A DNA stretch of 16,856 nucleotides from an uncultured Eubacteriaceae bacterium. Lineage in GTDB: Bacteria > Bacillota > Clostridia > Eubacteriales > Eubacteriaceae. Each line of letters begins with the position of its first letter. Positions within the stretch are counted from its first letter, which is position 1. Position numbers and translations under genes: made by a program. The stretch covers positions 1-16,856 of the forward strand of contig CANQNI010000011.1 of NCBI GenBank assembly GCA_947625175.1, in the 5' to 3' direction. Positions 1 to 7,763 of this stretch are shown piece by piece. A model generated the notes under the pieces. It searched no databases, was not told the DNA's origin, and saw only the letters and a program-made list of their open reading frames with translations.

Positions 1-167
1 ATAGTTATGTACATAATGCTTTAAATTACAATAAAAATAAAAGTGAAGGAACGATTAGGATAAGTTTTTCTGAGTTTAATACAATTGAAGAAGTTGATAT
101 TTTTGTTGAAGAATTAAAGGAAAAAGTTAATCAATTAAGAAAACTTTTAAAAATTAAGAAAAAATGA
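1..167 (+). CDS. Cysteine desulfurase (IscS/NifS family), C-terminal end, partial
   Basis: This is the last 54 codons of a gene that enters from the left edge; codons run from base 3 to the TGA at 165-167. The fragment contains the stretch GTIRISFSEFNTIEEVD and then a Lys/Glu-rich helix, which is the usual C-terminal end of class V aminotransferase-fold cysteine desulfurases (GxxRxSxxxxNTxEEVD). These PLP enzymes take sulfur from cysteine and hand it on as a persulfide. The stop overlaps the thiI start as ATGA, so the two are translationally coupled. In Bacillota a desulfurase directly before thiI (NifZ type) is the dedicated sulfur donor for ThiI, and that is the likely role here. The PLP lysine and catalytic cysteine lie outside the window, so the subfamily cannot be confirmed. 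Confidence 0.85.
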   Translation, partial: SYVHNALNYNKNKSEGTIRISFSEFNTIEEVDIFVEELKEKVNQLRKLLKIKKK

Positions 168-1321
168 AGCAGGTTATTTTAGTTAGATATGGTGAAATTG
201 CTTTAAAAGGACTTAATAGAAATTATTTTATAGATTTACTAGTTCGAAATATAAAAGAAGTTTTAAAACAATTTTCAAATATAAAAGTTAAAAAAGTTCA
301 AGGCCGAATTATAGTAGAAGTCAATGAAAATTCTATTGAGGAGATAATAGAAAAAGTACAGAAAGTTTTTGGGATTGTTTCCTTATCTCCAGCTATATTA
401 ATTGAAAAAGATTTAGAGTTAATTGAAGAAAAAATTAGTGAAAGAGCTTTAAAACGGGATTTTAAATCTTTTAGAGTTTCAGCAAGAAGAGGAGACAAGA
501 AATTCCCCATGAATTCTCAGGAACTTTCTACTCATCTGGGTGGAATTATATTAAAAAATAAAGATAATATAAAAGTTGATCTTCATAATCCTGATATAAA
601 CTTTTTTGTTGAAGTAAGAGAAGATGTTTATATATATGACGAAGTTATAAATGGATTAGGTGGAATGCCAGTTGGATGTTCGGGAAGAACAGCTCTATTA
701 CTTTCAGGAGGAATAGATTCTCCAGTTGCTGGTTATATGATGGCTAAACGTGGATTACAACCAGTTGCAATTTATTTTCATGCTTTTCCATATACTAGTG
801 ATAGAGCAAAGGAAAAAGTTATTAAATTAGCTGAAATTATTGCTCAATATATCGGTAAAATTAAACTTTATGTTGTTCCATTTACTGATCTTCAATTAAA
901 AATAATTGAGAAGTGTCCGGAAAAACAAATTACTATTTTAATAAGACGGTATATGTCCCGAATAGCTGAAGAAATTGCCAAGAAAGAAGGATTAGGTTCA
1001 TTAACAACGGGAGAAAGTTTAGGGCAGGTGGCCAGTCAAACTCAGGAGAGTATGTTAGTAACGGGTGAGGTTGCTCACTTACCTATATTTAGACCGTTAA
1101 TAGGACTAGATAAATTAGAAATAATTAGAATGGCTGAAAAAATCGGAACTTATGAAACATCAATTTTACCTTATGAGGATTGTTGTACTATATTTGTTCC
1201 TAAGCATCCGGAAACCAAACCAAAATTAGAAAGAATAAAAGAATCAGAAAAAGCTTTAGAAGAAGAAGCTCCTCAATTAATAAAAGAAGCCGTAGAAAAT
1301 TCGGAAATTATCATAGTATAA
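164..1321 (+). CDS. thiI: tRNA 4-thiouridine synthase ThiI (no rhodanese domain)
   Basis: ThiI adenylates U8 of tRNA and replaces its oxygen with sulfur received from a cysteine desulfurase; in some bacteria it also supplies sulfur for the thiazole of thiamine. The 385-residue protein has an N-terminal ferredoxin-like part, a THUMP region (about residues 60-165) and a PP-loop ATP pyrophosphatase signature SGGIDSP starting near residue 181. A double cysteine in YEDCCTIF lies at residues 340-341; C341 is the probable equivalent of the catalytic cysteine of E. coli ThiI. The length matches the short Gram-positive form that lacks the C-terminal rhodanese domain. The start overlaps the upstream desulfurase stop (ATGA), and there is only a weak A/G-rich ribosome site. 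The tRNA-Arg in this window has U at position 8, so it is a potential substrate. The unit ends at the hairpin at 1321-1347. Confidence 0.95.
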   Translation: MKQVILVRYGEIALKGLNRNYFIDLLVRNIKEVLKQFSNIKVKKVQGRIIVEVNENSIEEIIEKVQKVFGIVSLSPAILIEKDLELIEEKISERALKRDFKSFRVSARRGDKKFPMNSQELSTHLGGIILKNKDNIKVDLHNPDINFFVEVREDVYIYDEVINGLGGMPVGCSGRTALLLSGGIDSPVAGYMMAKRGLQPVAIYFHAFPYTSDRAKEKVIKLAEIIAQYIGKIKLYVVPFTDLQLKIIEKCPEKQITILIRRYMSRIAEEIAKKEGLGSLTTGESLGQVASQTQESMLVTGEVAHLPIFRPLIGLDKLEIIRMAEKIGTYETSILPYEDCCTIFVPKHPETKPKLERIKESEKALEEEAPQLIKEAVENSEIIIV

Positions 1322-1347
1322 AAAAGAGACCAAAAGGTCTCTTTTTT
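1321..1347. terminator. Bidirectional rho-independent terminator between thiI and the convergent small ORF
   Basis: The arms AAAAAGAGACC (1321-1331) and GGTCTCTTTTT (1336-1346) pair around an AAAA loop. The T run on the plus strand and the matching A run on the other side make it usable in both directions. It starts at the thiI stop codon. The stop of the minus-strand small ORF lies inside its T/A tract, so both converging units end here. Confidence 0.85.
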
Positions 1348-1519
1348 AAAACAGTTTAAAAGGAAAATTTAAAATTTTCCATATAATTCTAAATAATGAA
1401 ATAATAAAAACATAAATAATATAAGCAAAGAAAGAAATAATTGCAAAGATAACACTAAAAAATTTACCTATTAATGTAAATAAACCTAACATTAATAAAA
1501 TTAAAAATCCTTCAATCAT
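1346..1519 (-). CDS. Small hydrophobic membrane protein, unknown function
   Basis: I do not recognise this 57-residue protein. After the first few residues it is almost entirely hydrophobic, with repeated Leu, Ile and Phe, enough for one long or two short membrane segments, and it ends in a basic/aromatic tail (Trp, two Lys, Phe). The start is chosen at 1519-1517 (MIEGFL), because AAAGG at 1528-1532 sits at a proper Shine-Dalgarno distance. A longer reading from 1546 would overlap the upstream stop and would not use that site. It follows the L,D-transpeptidase with a 19-base gap and probably shares its mRNA, so an envelope role is possible but unproven. The stop lies in the terminator tract. 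An AT-rich hydrophobic ORF can occur by chance; the ribosome site and placement argue for a real gene. Confidence 0.55.
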   Translation of the reverse strand: MIEGFLILLMLGLFTLIGKFFSVIFAIISFFAYIIYVFIISLFRIIWKILNFPFKLF

Positions 1520-1538
1520 TATCCCTACCTTTAAGTGG

Positions 1539-2978
1539 TTATTCAACTAATATAGGACAATCATCAGAAATGTTTTCATAAATCACTTTAACTTTTTCTC
1601 GTGGAGTATTTACACAACCATGACTTCCGTTATATAGATAAACATCACTGCCATATTCAGAACGCCAGTTATCAGCATCATGAATTCCTATACCGCCATT
1701 AAATGGAATCCAATAAACTACAGGTGATTCATATTTTGAACCATCATCATTTTCACCTTTAAGAGTAACGTTCATCGCTTTACCTTGAACCTCAAATAAA
1801 CCGGTTGGTGTATCATGACCACCACTGGTACCACTAGTAACAGGTGTAGCAACAATTAATTGATTATTTTTGTAATACCACATAAATTGTTGACCTAAAT
1901 TAATATATACAAATTCAGGCCCCAGTTCTTGATTGATTTGATTGAGTCTTTGTTGAAATTCCTGCGTATAAATTGGAGCAATATCATCAATAGTGATATC
2001 AAATTCGTTTAAAGTTCTGGTTATATTAGAGTTGGATAAAATAGCTTTTCTATCTTCAATTGCTTCAGTAGTATAATTGACTAAATACCCAGTCATAACT
2101 TGTTTATTGGCTAATGCTTCTTCTTTACTTGTAAAGATATTGGAACCCATACTTGAATTCATTAAATAATCTTTTAACATCATCTGATCAAGATAGATTT
2201 GTCCATTATCATTTATTTTCATCCAGGGAGCATATGTTGATGAATCAATATCATAAGAATGCCATCCGACTTCATAGGTTAATTGGGCATTTAAACTGTT
2301 GTTAAGTTGATTAATTAGATTAGTTAAAGCTGGACTTCCAAAAGTAATCTTAGGTTGTTTATAAACTTTATCTACTTCCAGATTAATTACCTGGTTGTTG
2401 TCGTTATTAGCAGTTTCAAGATTGTCTATAATCTTATTAATAAGAAGATTTCGATCAACTTCAGTTCCAATTCTTTCACTAATAGGATAATACTGATTTA
2501 ACTCAGAATTAAATTTTACATTGGCTCCAACAGTTGGAACAGTAGCTACATTAAAAGCTTCTAAATTATCGATTGTATTTTGTAAATTATCCTTGTCATA
2601 TAATAATGAATCTTCAATAATACTCGTTTGATTTATTAGATTTACAGGTTCAATATTGTTATTTAAATTTAATAAATTCTTTTTAACTATATTTTTAAAG
2701 GCAGAACTATTAACAGAATTTTCAATAAAAGTAGATGTTTTAATTGTTTCAGATATATTATTCTTTTCATCTAATTGAATGATAATATCTCCAGGATTGT
2801 GATTAATTGAAGATAAATCATTTCTATTTAAAGAACCAAGATGAAGGCCAGAAACTATCGGATCTGATCCTATAGGACTCCAGTAATTAGTAGTAGTTCC
2901 TAAATCAACCGCAAAATAAGCTATTACGCCACATATCGCTAATCCAATAAAACCCTTAATATATTTACTAATTCTCAA
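1539..2978 (-). CDS. L,D-transpeptidase (YkuD domain) with peptidoglycan-binding domain
   Basis: This enzyme is predicted to crosslink peptidoglycan stem peptides (3-3 links), or to attach proteins to them, outside the membrane. The 479-residue protein begins with a short basic stretch and a membrane anchor (about residues 8-28). A long extracellular region follows that contains a PG_binding_4-like module (around residues 140-200, with the ISERIGTEVDRNLL signature). The C-terminal YkuD catalytic domain covers about 353-478. Catalytic residues are present: His433, and the SHGCVN motif with Ser452, His453 and Cys455. The start is TTG at 2978-2976, supported by a GAAGGG ribosome site five bases upstream; no ATG fits better. 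A good promoter lies at 2999-3027. The architecture matches anchored clostridial L,D-transpeptidases, which are insensitive to most penicillins. It is the first gene of a two-gene unit with the small membrane ORF. Confidence 0.92.
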   Translation of the reverse strand: MRISKYIKGFIGLAICGVIAYFAVDLGTTTNYWSPIGSDPIVSGLHLGSLNRNDLSSINHNPGDIIIQLDEKNNISETIKTSTFIENSVNSSAFKNIVKKNLLNLNNNIEPVNLINQTSIIEDSLLYDKDNLQNTIDNLEAFNVATVPTVGANVKFNSELNQYYPISERIGTEVDRNLLINKIIDNLETANNDNNQVINLEVDKVYKQPKITFGSPALTNLINQLNNSLNAQLTYEVGWHSYDIDSSTYAPWMKINDNGQIYLDQMMLKDYLMNSSMGSNIFTSKEEALANKQVMTGYLVNYTTEAIEDRKAILSNSNITRTLNEFDITIDDIAPIYTQEFQQRLNQINQELGPEFVYINLGQQFMWYYKNNQLIVATPVTSGTSGGHDTPTGLFEVQGKAMNVTLKGENDDGSKYESPVVYWIPFNGGIGIHDADNWRSEYGSDVYLYNGSHGCVNTPREKVKVIYENISDDCPILVE

Positions 2979-2998
2979 AATTTCCCTTCAATTCCAGT

Positions 2999-3027
2999 AT
3001 AATAAACTATTATTAAACTGATTCCAA
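2999..3027 (-). promoter_or_regulatory. Promoter for the L,D-transpeptidase unit
   Basis: On the minus strand TTGGAA (3027-3022) and TATTAT (3004-2999) are separated by exactly 17 bases, a good sigma-A type match. The -10 box ends 20 bases before the TTG start, leaving room for the GAAGGG ribosome site. Confidence 0.6.
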
Positions 3028-3244
3028 CAATCTTAATAATCTTTTAAACTTTTCTCTAAAAAATGAACTGTATTTACTATTTTATTTGTTTAGTATATCA
3101 ATTAAATTAATCTAACTTGTAAACAAATATTTGAAATTTTCATTTAGATACTAATTCTATTATATTTATTTTTAAGGATTCTGCATTAAAATAATGAAAA
3201 TATTTCACTTTATTAGTTAATTAACTCATGTTAAACTTCTTTTG

Positions 3245-4261
3245 ATGAAATTAGTAAAATTTTGTTTACTTATTCTAATCCTATTTTTATCAGGTTGTTA
3301 TCAGGATACAACAGTTTCGCGGAGTAATTTAGCATTAGATACAGTTGTCAATATTACTATTTATAATAATGGTAATGAAGAATTATTGGATAACTGTTTT
3401 GATATAATTAATAATTACGATAAAAAATTAGATTCTTTTTCAACTGAAAGTACTGTTCGACAAATTAATAGTACTCCAAAACAAGTAGATAATGATATCT
3501 ATGAATTATTAGAAACAAATTTAAATTATTCTAGACAAACTAATGGTTTGTTCAATCCTACATTAGGAACTTTAATTGAATTATGGGATATAAACGAACC
3601 TGAAGTTAAAGAACCACCATCTCCTAATGAAATAAAAGAAGCTTTAGCTCATACTAATATTAATAATTTAATTTTAAATAATGGTATGGTTTCTATACTA
3701 GATAATAATGAAATTATTAATTTAGGTGCTAGTTCAAAAGGTTTTATAGCAGATAAATTAAAGGAATATTTAAAAGACCAGGGAATTGATTCAGCACTTA
3801 TTAATTTAGGTGGAAATATTCTTTTGATTGGGAATAAAGATGGAGAAGAATTTTTAGTTGGTATTGATAATCCGGATAATACGGATAGTGATTATATAGC
3901 TACTTTATCAGCTAGTGATAAAAGTATTGTCACTTCTGGAATTTCTCAAAGATATTTCCAGGATAGTCAAGGAAATATTTATCATCATATTTTAAATCCA
4001 TTTACTGGATATCCAGAAAATAATGATCTAAAAGAAGTTGTGATAGTTTCAGATAACTCTTTAGATGGGGATATTTTATCAACTGCTTTATTTCTAATGG
4101 GTAAAGATCAGGCGATTGAATTTTTTAAAAACAACACTAATGATATCGACGTAATTCTGGTTACTAAAGATAATAAGATTTATATTTCTGAAAATATAAA
4201 TGATAAATTTAAACTTAATGATGATTTTAAAGATCAATATCAGATCGAGGTTATTTCATAA
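3245..4261 (+). CDS. apbE: FAD:protein FMN transferase ApbE, lipoprotein
   Basis: ApbE attaches FMN from FAD to a threonine or serine of extracytoplasmic flavoproteins such as Rnf/Nqr subunits and FMN-binding domains. The protein (338 residues from ATG 3245) has a lipoprotein signal with lipobox LSGC and the lipidated Cys at 18, so it is anchored on the outer membrane face. Family marks include the GASSKGFIADKL segment (161-172), the following INLGGN, and the late LSTALFLMG region that forms part of the Mg/FAD site. A TTG at 3242 could add one residue. No Shine-Dalgarno is evident before either start, and I found no convincing promoter in the 266-base AT-rich gap to the divergent L,D-transpeptidase, though one must lie there. 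The stop TAA shares one base with the uppS ATG, so the genes are coupled. No flavinylation target is encoded in the window. Confidence 0.92.
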   Translation: MKLVKFCLLILILFLSGCYQDTTVSRSNLALDTVVNITIYNNGNEELLDNCFDIINNYDKKLDSFSTESTVRQINSTPKQVDNDIYELLETNLNYSRQTNGLFNPTLGTLIELWDINEPEVKEPPSPNEIKEALAHTNINNLILNNGMVSILDNNEIINLGASSKGFIADKLKEYLKDQGIDSALINLGGNILLIGNKDGEEFLVGIDNPDNTDSDYIATLSASDKSIVTSGISQRYFQDSQGNIYHHILNPFTGYPENNDLKEVVIVSDNSLDGDILSTALFLMGKDQAIEFFKNNTNDIDVILVTKDNKIYISENINDKFKLNDDFKDQYQIEVIS

Positions 4262-4986
4262 TGAATGAAACAGTAAATCAAATAGATAATGAAAATATTC
4301 CAAAACATATTGCCATAATAATGGACGGAAATGGACGTTGGGCACAAAAACGAAATCTTCCACGAACAGCAGGACATAGAGCTGGAATGGAAGCTCTTCA
4401 TAGAATAGTTGAAGCAGCTTCTGATCTTGGGGTTAAATATTTAACAGTTTACGCTTTTTCAACAGAAAATTGGAAACGTAGTGATAAAGAAGTTAATTTT
4501 TTAATGGATTTAGCTGTTGAATATTTTTTCAAAGAATTAAAAGAATTAGATGAAAAGAATGTAAAAGTACAATTAATAGGAAAAAGGGAATATTTACCTC
4601 TTAAAGTTCAAATAGCCGCTTTGGAAATGGAAGAACAAACTCAAGATAATACTGGATTAGTACTTAGTGTTGCTTTAAATTACGGTGGAAGAGATGAAAT
4701 TGTTGAAACTTTAAAAGAGATTCTAAACGATGAGGTCCCTTATGATCAGATAACTGAAGAATTAATTTCATCTTATTTATATACAGGAGATTTACCTGAC
4801 CCGGATTTACTCATTAGAACAGGTGGAGAAAAACGTCTCAGTAATTTTTTATTATGGCAATTATCCTATGCTGAATTTATTTTTATTGATACATTTTGGC
4901 CTGATTGCGATAAAGATTTCCTAATTAATATGATCAAGGAATATCAGAATAGAAATCGTCGGTATGGGGATATAGATGAAAACTAG
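4261..4986 (+). CDS. uppS: Undecaprenyl diphosphate synthase (isoprenyl transferase)
   Basis: UppS is a cis-prenyltransferase that condenses eight isopentenyl diphosphates onto farnesyl diphosphate to give undecaprenyl diphosphate, the precursor of the lipid carrier for peptidoglycan and other envelope polymers. At 241 residues it has the normal length. Visible signatures are HIAIIMDGNGRWA with the Mg-binding catalytic Asp22, the TAGHRAG segment, the YAFSTENWKR motif, NYGGRDE, and the C-terminal PDLLIRTGGEKRLSNF block with the substrate-binding arginines. The start ATG overlaps the apbE stop by one base, and its 3' end overlaps cdsA by 11 bases. The uppS-cdsA pair is highly conserved in bacteria; the apbE gene in front is not the usual partner (frr is more common). 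The IspG product further down feeds the same isoprenoid pool. Confidence 0.97.
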   Translation: MNETVNQIDNENIPKHIAIIMDGNGRWAQKRNLPRTAGHRAGMEALHRIVEAASDLGVKYLTVYAFSTENWKRSDKEVNFLMDLAVEYFFKELKELDEKNVKVQLIGKREYLPLKVQIAALEMEEQTQDNTGLVLSVALNYGGRDEIVETLKEILNDEVPYDQITEELISSYLYTGDLPDPDLLIRTGGEKRLSNFLLWQLSYAEFIFIDTFWPDCDKDFLINMIKEYQNRNRRYGDIDEN

Positions 4987-5770
4987 AGTTCTAACTGCTT
5001 TAATAGGATTACCTTTACTTATTTTAATAATATGGTTAAACGGATGGTATTTGTTTGGGACTGTAATTATTATCAGTTTAATTGCCTTACTTGAATATCA
5101 ACATGCTTTAAAACATTCTAAGGAATTTGAATTAAATTATATAATTTTAGCTATTCTTTCAATTATTATAATAACTTTAATGCGCTTTGATTTCTATTCA
5201 ATTCCCTTTTGTTTAGTCAGTTGCGTAATCATTTTATTTGCCTTTGAAATTTTAAGTAATAATCCGAGTTTTAGTAGAGTTGTTTATTCATTATTTTTCC
5301 TGATTTATATTCCAATAATGTTAGGATTCCTGGTAATGTTTGATAACACTTTAGATGGAAGATTTACTATATGGATAGTATTTTTAGCAGCATTTTCAAC
5401 TGATACTTTTGCCTATTTTGGAGGTAGAGCTCTAAAAGGACCAAAATTAACTCCAATTAGTCCTAATAAAACCGTATCTGGTTCAATTTGTGGAATGATT
5501 GCTTCAGCATTAATCGTAACTCTCTATGGTTATTTAGGGCAGGTTTATTTTGATATCCATTTTAGTTTATTAGGTTACCTTATGTTAGGAGCTTTAGCAT
5601 CTGTAATTGGACAAATAGGAGATATTAGTGCATCACTCATAAAAAGAACTTATGATATTAAAGATTTTGGTAAATTATTACCGGGTCATGGAGGAGTTTT
5701 GGACCGATTTGATTCAGTTATCTTTATAGTTCCTATAGTCTATATTTTTACTTATTATTTTTTGGGATAA
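4976..5770 (+). CDS. cdsA: Phosphatidate cytidylyltransferase (CDP-diglyceride synthase)
   Basis: CdsA makes CDP-diacylglycerol from phosphatidate and CTP in the membrane, the branch point to all phospholipids. The 264-residue protein is a polytopic membrane protein with hydrophobic segments along most of its length. The diagnostic CDP-diglyceride synthase signature sits near the C terminus: GDISASLIKRTYDIKDFG followed by LLPGHGGVLDRFDS. The conserved SDTFAYFGGRALKG-type motif (here TDTFAYFGG) and SPNKTVSGS are also present. The start ATG at 4976 lies within the end of uppS and is preceded by a GGGG ribosome site in the uppS coding sequence, which shows tight coupling. In clostridia dxr normally follows this gene; here rseP begins only three bases after its stop. 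Confidence 0.96.
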   Translation: MKTRVLTALIGLPLLILIIWLNGWYLFGTVIIISLIALLEYQHALKHSKEFELNYIILAILSIIIITLMRFDFYSIPFCLVSCVIILFAFEILSNNPSFSRVVYSLFFLIYIPIMLGFLVMFDNTLDGRFTIWIVFLAAFSTDTFAYFGGRALKGPKLTPISPNKTVSGSICGMIASALIVTLYGYLGQVYFDIHFSLLGYLMLGALASVIGQIGDISASLIKRTYDIKDFGKLLPGHGGVLDRFDSVIFIVPIVYIFTYYFLG

Positions 5771-5773
5771 TTT

Positions 5774-6592
5774 ATGATAATAGTTTATATCCTAATTACT
5801 GTTTTAATGATAGGAGTTTTAGTTCTAGTTCATGAATTTGGTCATTTTATTGCGGCAAGATATTTTGATGTTAAAGTTGAAGAATTTGCTATTGGAATGG
5901 GACCAGCTCTATATCAAAAAGAAACAGAAAATACCTTATATTCAATCCGTTTATTTCCAATTGGGGGTTACTGCAGTCTTCAAGGTGAGACGGATGAGGT
6001 AGATGAAGAACCAGCATTTTTACTCGATGGAAGTGTTACTGAAATTGAAGTAAAAAAAGATCCTGATTTTAATCCAGAAAAAAGTTTTATAAATAAACCG
6101 GTTTGGCAACGTTTTATCATATTAGTTGCTGGCGTTTCTATGAACTTTATTTTTGCTATCGTTATTCTTTATATTGCTCTTATTTTAACTGGACACAATC
6201 CTTTAACTTCGATTTATGATTCATTCAGAATTTTTTTTCAATTGATTGGTTTAATATTTCTTAGTATCAAGATGCTTTTTACCGGGGAAGCCGGTGTTTC
6301 AGATTTAACTGGACCTGTTGGTATAGTTCAGGTAGTTCAAACTTATTATTCTTACGGGTTTATTTATTTACTACTCTTTACTGCCATGCTTTCAGTTAAT
6401 TTGGGAATCTTAAATCTTCTTCCGATCCCAGCTTTAGATGGTGGACAAATATTATTTCTACTTATTGAAAAGATAAAGAAGGGTTCTGTTAATGAACGGT
6501 TAAAGGGTTTCTTATTCACTATAAGTTATATTTTACTTTTAGTTTTAGGAATTTATATAGCCATTAACGATTTTACAAGATTTATGAGATAG
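5774..6592 (+). CDS. rseP: RseP/RasP-type site-2 zinc metalloprotease, lacking the PDZ domain
   Basis: This intramembrane protease family cleaves anti-sigma factors and leftover signal peptides within the membrane. The HEFGH zinc motif is in the first membrane segment (His20, Glu21, His24), and the third zinc ligand region NLLPIPALDGG lies at 214-224 (Asp222). GPVGI, also typical, is at about 180. The protein has only 272 residues, against roughly 330-420 for Bacillota homologues. The missing part is exact: the second hydrophobic segment ends near residue 140 and GPVGI follows only about 40 residues later, so the substrate-gating PDZ domain is absent while both catalytic halves and the frame are intact. 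The soluble loop between the first two membrane segments is rather long and acidic. A GGGA ribosome site lies before the ATG. It probably remains an active protease with altered substrate control; it might be assigned to the wider M50B family without the RseP role. Confidence 0.9.
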   Translation: MIIVYILITVLMIGVLVLVHEFGHFIAARYFDVKVEEFAIGMGPALYQKETENTLYSIRLFPIGGYCSLQGETDEVDEEPAFLLDGSVTEIEVKKDPDFNPEKSFINKPVWQRFIILVAGVSMNFIFAIVILYIALILTGHNPLTSIYDSFRIFFQLIGLIFLSIKMLFTGEAGVSDLTGPVGIVQVVQTYYSYGFIYLLLFTAMLSVNLGILNLLPIPALDGGQILFLLIEKIKKGSVNERLKGFLFTISYILLLVLGIYIAINDFTRFMR

Positions 6593-6594
6593 TT

Positions 6595-7644
6595 ATGAAA
6601 CGAAGAGAAACAAAAGAAATCAAAATTGGAAACCGGATTATAGGGGGGAATAATCCTATTCTCGTCCAGTCTATGACTAATACCAAGACAGAGAATATTC
6701 CAGAAACGCTAGAACAGATTCATCGGTTAGAAGAGGCCGATTGCGATATAGTTAGAGTGGCTGTCCCAAATCTTGAGGCTGCTCACGCAATTAAAGAAAT
6801 AAAGAAGGAAATAAATATCCCAATAGTAGCTGATATTCATTTCAGACCAGATTTAGTTTTAGAATCCATTAAAAATGGGGCTGATAAAGTTAGAATAAAT
6901 CCAGGTAATATTGGAGGCTTAGAAGCAACTAAACCTATAATTGAACTTGCTGGTGAAAAAAATATTCCAATTCGAATTGGAGTTAATTCCGGTTCTATTG
7001 AAAAAGAATTACTTGAAAAAATTAAGAGTAGACCTAAAGCTTTAGTTGAATCTGCTTTAAAATATTTAGAGTTTTTTGAAAAACAAAATTTCAATAATTT
7101 AGTATTTTCTCTTAAAGCCTCTTCAGTTTTAGAAACTATTGAAGCAAACCGCGAGTTTGCCAAAACCAATAACTATCCAATACATCTTGGAGTAACGGAA
7201 GCTGGTTTACCTGAATCAGCAATTATAAAATCAGCTATAGGGATAGGAGGTTTGCTAAGCGACGGTATTGGAGATACCCTAAGAGTTTCTATTACAGGTG
7301 ATATAGTAAATGAAGTTGAAACGGCTTATCGAATCTTAGATAGTCTAGATTTATCCTCCCGTCCAAAAATTAATCTTATTTCTTGTCCAACTTGTGGAAG
7401 AACTAATATTGATCTAATTAAAATTTCTAATGAAGTAAATAATCAATTAAAAAATATTGATAAAGATTTAGATGTGGCTGTTATGGGATGTATCGTAAAT
7501 GGTCCTGGAGAAGCAAAGGAAGCTGATATTGGAATTGCCGGGGGAAATGGTAAAGGGGTTCTTTTTAAAAAAGGACAAATCTTAAAAGAAGTTCCGGAAG
7601 ATCAATTAATTGATAGTTTACTAGATGAAATTGAAAAAATATGA
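6595..7644 (+). CDS. ispG: 4-hydroxy-3-methylbut-2-en-1-yl diphosphate synthase (flavodoxin)
   Basis: IspG (GcpE) carries out the second-last step of the MEP pathway, reductively opening methylerythritol cyclodiphosphate to HMBPP. The 349-residue length is that of the two-domain bacterial form. The N-terminal TIM-barrel part shows the typical VQSMTNT and ADIHF motifs. The C-terminal domain carries the [4Fe-4S] ligands Cys264, Cys267 (SCPTCGRT) and Cys299 (MGCIVNGPGE), with Glu306 as fourth ligand. The start follows the rseP stop by two bases and has only a weak ribosome site, so translation probably depends on coupling. It closes the apbE-uppS-cdsA-rseP-ispG run and uses a TGA stop. Its presence implies a working MEP pathway, although dxr is absent from its usual place two genes upstream. 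Electrons would come from ferredoxin or flavodoxin, as is normal in anaerobes. Confidence 0.96.
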   Translation: MKRRETKEIKIGNRIIGGNNPILVQSMTNTKTENIPETLEQIHRLEEADCDIVRVAVPNLEAAHAIKEIKKEINIPIVADIHFRPDLVLESIKNGADKVRINPGNIGGLEATKPIIELAGEKNIPIRIGVNSGSIEKELLEKIKSRPKALVESALKYLEFFEKQNFNNLVFSLKASSVLETIEANREFAKTNNYPIHLGVTEAGLPESAIIKSAIGIGGLLSDGIGDTLRVSITGDIVNEVETAYRILDSLDLSSRPKINLISCPTCGRTNIDLIKISNEVNNQLKNIDKDLDVAVMGCIVNGPGEAKEADIGIAGGNGKGVLFKKGQILKEVPEDQLIDSLLDEIEKI

Positions 7645-7663
7645 TTTCTATTTAAATCCCTAT

Positions 7664-7681
7664 ACTTAGAATAAGTTTTTT
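7664..7681 (+). terminator. Possible weak terminator after ispG
   Basis: A five-base-pair hairpin (ACTTA, loop GAA, TAAGT) runs into six Ts, 19 bases after the ispG stop. It is short and AT-rich, so any termination would be partial and polC could be reached by read-through. Confidence 0.25.
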
Positions 7682-7763
7682 AGTTAGTTGAAATTAATGG
7701 AAATTATCACACTTAGAGGCATTCTAAAATCAGATAATTTTAAAGATTAAAATTACTGAATAG

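Noticed and set aside
298..510. Minus-strand open frame inside thiI (and similar ones at 6837-7169, 10710-10940 and 16165-16443)
   Set aside because: Each lies within a well-supported gene on the other strand, has no ribosome site of note and resembles no family; they are shadows of the real genes.
1517..1546. Longer start for the small membrane ORF at 1546
   Set aside because: It would overlap the transpeptidase stop and ignore the AAAGG site, which is correctly spaced for the ATG at 1519.
3131..3163. TTGAAA and TATTAT as an apbE promoter
   Set aside because: The spacer is 21 bases, too long for a sigma-A promoter. An extended -10-like TGTTAAACT at 3229-3237 is also too weak a match to call.
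5774..6592. rseP as a frameshifted pseudogene
   Set aside because: The frame is open from start to stop, both catalytic motifs are present, and the membrane segments join smoothly; only the PDZ region is absent.
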